Assembly (NCBI GenBank): GCA_958496175.1
Contig: OY292279.1
Coordinates: 15,624,001-15,688,000 of the forward strand
Direction: 5' to 3'
DNA length: 64,000 nucleotides
From: Sisyra terminalis
Taxonomy: Eukaryota > Arthropoda > Insecta > Neuroptera > Sisyridae
A program made the position numbers and the translations under genes. Below, one piece after another: positions 61,220 through 64,000 of the stretch; position 1 is the stretch's first letter, and each line of letters starts with the position of its first letter. A model generated the notes under the pieces. The model searched no databases and had not been told where the DNA came from. It saw only the letters and a program-made list of their open reading frames with translations.

Positions 61220-61830
61220 CTAAAAACTAGAAAATAAATTTATGTACTGAATCTTCTTAACGATTTCACCACCGATATTAAGGCAATATTAGCCTATTAA
61301 CGAAAATCTTAAGCTATTAAATAGTGCCTTAAGGAGAAGAGTGCAATTTTGGTTTCAATTTGGTAATTTGGAACACCCCTCGCTTTGATGTACCACTTAA
61401 TAGCTTGTGATTATCATTAATTGGCTAAAATCGTCTTAATATTGATAATCAATCGATATGAAGATTCAGTTCATAAATTTTAGTGCATTTTATCAATACA
61501 AGCGAGATTTTTAGATATGCTTTTAAATATTATAAATTTCTCCTTTTAAGTCTTTTAATATATTTTCAATATCAATTTTGTTAATCATTGTCTAAAATTT
61601 GATTTAACTGATTGTTGTCATTTGTTTCAACATGCATGCATCTGTAAAGGTAACCAACCAGAGTTTGTTCAAAGTTAAATATTTTCATAAAGTAGAAATA
61701 CTTGATGGTTATTAAATTTTACGATGGTTCCATGCATTGTCATCGAGAGTAGGCAAGTGTGCCAAAACTTGGCACGACTAAATCCTGGGAAGTAGGTGAA
61801 AAATGAGATTACAAGTTCCGTACTTTACAA
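61220..61830. repeat. Dispersed hairpin repeat, uninterrupted copy
   Basis: Matches 950-1234 joined to 2172-2640, without the 937-bp MITE. The join (TTTAGTG-CA-TTTTATC) corresponds to TTTAGTG-TA-TTTGTC in the first copy. The left half forms a hairpin around 61370. Confidence 0.6.
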
Positions 61831-61904
61831 ACTAACAACAAAGTGAGGTAATAGAAGGGAATTTTTAATTAGAAAAGGAGCTATAACCATTCAAAATATC
61901 AATT

Positions 61905-62220
61905 AATATTGAATAATTGCGGACTGTGCATGAAACCAATGAAAAGGCACACTGAAGAATAGATCAGGAAATAGAAAATCTTAGTACCATCAATATTTGC
62001 AAACTCCAGTATCTTCGCTACATTATGAGGAATCGCTACTCCAAAATATAGTTAATTGGAAAAGCCACGTCCAAGACGATTATGAAATACATGGAAGCAA
62101 AATCTGAGGAATTTTTTGGAGAAAAAGTCTAGACAACTCTTCTGCAACGTCATCAATAAAACCTAAATAGCCATAAGTTGGTTGTGAACATCCGAAATGG
62201 ATAAAGGAATATAAGAAAAA
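61905..62220 (+). mobile_element. RTE-like retrotransposon remnant, reverse transcriptase C-terminus
   Basis: The plus strand gives L-Q-Y-L-(R/G)-x-I-M-R-N-x-Y-S-K, then I-G-K-A-T-S-K and V-V-N-I-R-N-G, matching LQYxGHxMR...GKxxGKR...ANLRNG at the end of RTE-type elements. Many stops. Confidence 0.55.
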
Positions 62221-62682
62221 GAAGAGTCATGAATTTTTTTTAAATCATTGAAATATAAAATAATATATGCTTTTACATTGGATTGGTCCAAATACATTAA
62301 AATGGTTGATCATAGTCATTCATTACTCACAAAAATTAATTTATAACTCATAAAGTTTTCATTTCATAGAAATTGATACCCTGTTAGGTAGAAAATTATA
62401 AAAAAAAAAAATAATAAATCCAATATTAATTTAAGTCTATGTTTGTTTTGATAATAGGAACCCTAAATATTCAAACACCATTAAAATATTTTTGTCAAGC
62501 AAATCATGCAAATTTAATAAAAAACATTTACACATAAAATCATGGATATAAAGACCCATAAGTGGGAGACTAGATAAACTCTAGCATTGTTATACATTGT
62601 AAAAAATTGTACAAAATTAAGATTTGTTTAATTAATAACGATAAAGCTTCAACACAATTTACACAACGTCTATCGCATTTCA
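62221..62682. other. Spacer between RTE remnant and locus F
   Basis: AT-rich, nothing recognised. Confidence 0.35.
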
Positions 62683-63445
62683 TTAATAAATCCTCTTCTC
62701 CAACCAAAATCCTTTTACTGCAGTAATTTGGGTCGGAGTTTTAGCGATTTTAATCGGTATTTGCGTTTTCGAACAAACGCAAAAGTCAAATTTCGAGAGT
62801 ATGAAGAATAAATCTATTTTCATTTCCATCAATGCAAATCGGGAGCCTGAAAATATTTCCACCAAAGTTTAAGTAACCAATAAAATTTAAAAAAAACATA
62901 AAATACCTATGCAGTTTCTGGGTCCACTTCCGAATGGGAGGTATGTGTAATCGGCAATATTTTTTCTGTTTTCATCACTGAACCGTTCAGGGTCAAATTT
63001 GTTTGGATTTGGATAGTATTTAGGATCGTAATGAAGGCCAAATATTGGAATAACAACAGTCATTCCATTTTCTATAGTCAATGTTTGATTTTTTTCTTCA
63101 AAATAATATTCTTTTTGTTTTACGCAACGTCGTTCAATCATCGCTGCAATTGGATACTTGCGAAGAACTTCTACATTTGAGAAAATAGAATTAATTTATT
63201 GCTAACGTTCATGTCAAATAACAAACCTGATATAACCATGTCTAAATATTTCATCCCCCTCAAATTATCGTAAGTTAGTTTTTCGTTATTTTGCAAAACA
63301 TTATCGATTTCATCTTGCAAACGTTTTTGTATTTCTGGATTAACAGCTAATTCATGTGCTGCAAAAGATAACACCGTGGATGGACCATCGAATCCAGCAA
63401 TAAGAAATATCAAAATTTGTGCCAATATTTCGTCATCAGAGAGTT
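62683..63445 (-). CDS. Cytochrome P450, CYP9 family (locus F), exons 5-7; upstream not seen
   Basis: Paralogue of locus E. Exons (minus): 63445-63227, 63170-62907, 62846-62683, with the same lengths for exons 5 and 6 (219 and 264 nt) and the same phases. Motifs: I-helix A-G-F-D-G-P-S-T, ExxR as EVLR, DPERF, haem loop [10 protein letters not shown]; a slightly shortened end W-L-E-K-R-I-Y. These three exons have no lesions. Exon 4 should lie 50-60 bp upstream, as in A, B and E, but 63446-64000 has no intact exon 4. Only a short stretch near 63490-63510 resembles its last 20-odd bases (T-A-T-T-T-T-A-A-A-A-A-A-G-T). Either exon 4 is lost and F is a pseudogene, or a large intron carries it past the window. 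Confidence 0.8.
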
Positions 63446-64000
63446 CTAAAAAATAAATTTTTAATTATTATAAATTTGTTGCAAATATATAACTTTTTTA
63501 AAATAAATAAAAAAATAAATTATTAATAACGAACCTAAAAATAGACATGATTATATTATAGCACTCTAAGGGTAAGGTCATAACGATATAGGAGCTTCGT
63601 GGTAGAATTGGTGAAACCCTAATGGAAATAGGTACTTAAGTAGACAGGAGTCGCTTTAATTGGAAAAGAAATAAATCCGAGTTATTTTTTTTTAATTATA
63701 AAACTATGAGAAAAGGACTTATAAATCGCGTGACTCTTACAAAGTTTGAAACTTATCTTAATTATGGAAGAAGTTTGAAGATTGCTCTTTAAAAAATATT
63801 ATTATCTGATAAACATGAAACTTTATAGTACCTAGCAGTAGACACAAAGAGGTGAACCAAAATCCTTCGACAAATGCTTATACATTTCTACTTTATTTAC
63901 TGTTTATGTAAACTATGGGACTTGTTGGTTATTATAGTTCGGAAGAGATATTTGGCCTCTATGCTTACTGATATCTTTAAAGTTTTAAAAACCAAACCAT
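63446..64000. other. Upstream of locus F exon 5
   Basis: Expected place of exon 4, but no P450 coding sequence is recognisable beyond a possible short tail near 63490-63510. Confidence 0.4.

Overview
The window looks like insect nuclear DNA, most likely from a beetle: very AT-rich, multi-exon genes with GT-AG introns, and old transposons of many kinds. The only host genes recognised are cytochrome P450s of the CYP9 type (clan 3, ER-membrane monooxygenases used in xenobiotic and endogenous lipid metabolism). The species cannot be named from the sequence.

P450 array. There are six loci. A (13332-16820, minus), B (33519-38236, minus) and E (55024-59603, minus) splice by hand into complete proteins of 526, 524 and 527 aa. 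They share seven exons, intron phases 2-1-0-1-1-1 and a 197-nt first exon. F (62683 to past the right edge, minus) shows only exons 5-7. C (41251-44144, plus) and D (48448-50356, minus) are pseudogenes facing each other in an imperfect inverted duplication (arms about 40868-44345 and 48245-51551). C has two 1-nt frameshifts and an in-frame deletion fusing exon 4 to exon 6. D lacks exons 1-2, has lost the C-helix Trp and carries two stops. Intron 3 is identical in B, C and D, which suggests gene conversion. E and F share an unusual I-helix, A-G-x-D-G-P-S-T, with Gly-Pro in place of the usual Thr-Thr/Ser.

Mobile DNA fills most of the rest. 1-13 kb: a TA-flanked MITE inside an older repeat, a truncated Jockey element, a foldback hAT with 8-bp target duplications, a Penelope-like remnant (GIY-YIG end), a perfect 625-bp palindrome and a solo LTR. 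17-33 kb: mariner and Helentron-type fragments, one Jockey-clade element inserted in another with an 8-bp duplication, RTE-like fragments, another Jockey element with an 11-bp duplication, a 1.06-kb foldback MITE and a tRNA-derived SINE. 38-54 kb: a second solo LTR, hairpin repeats, hAT-like copies, Helitron and RTE fragments. 60-62 kb: an empty-site copy of the repeat at 1-2.6 kb and another RTE fragment.

Two systems stand out. First, several hairpin repeats carry the pattern CTGANGA - short stem-loop - GAAAC with different, compensating stem sequences, like the core of a type I hammerhead ribozyme; one copy starts 7 nt after the stop of the Penelope-like ORF. Second, two solo LTRs (11454-11907 and 38721-39201) carry a heat-shock-type promoter: TTCnnGAA elements, GA/CT-repeat boxes and a TATA box.
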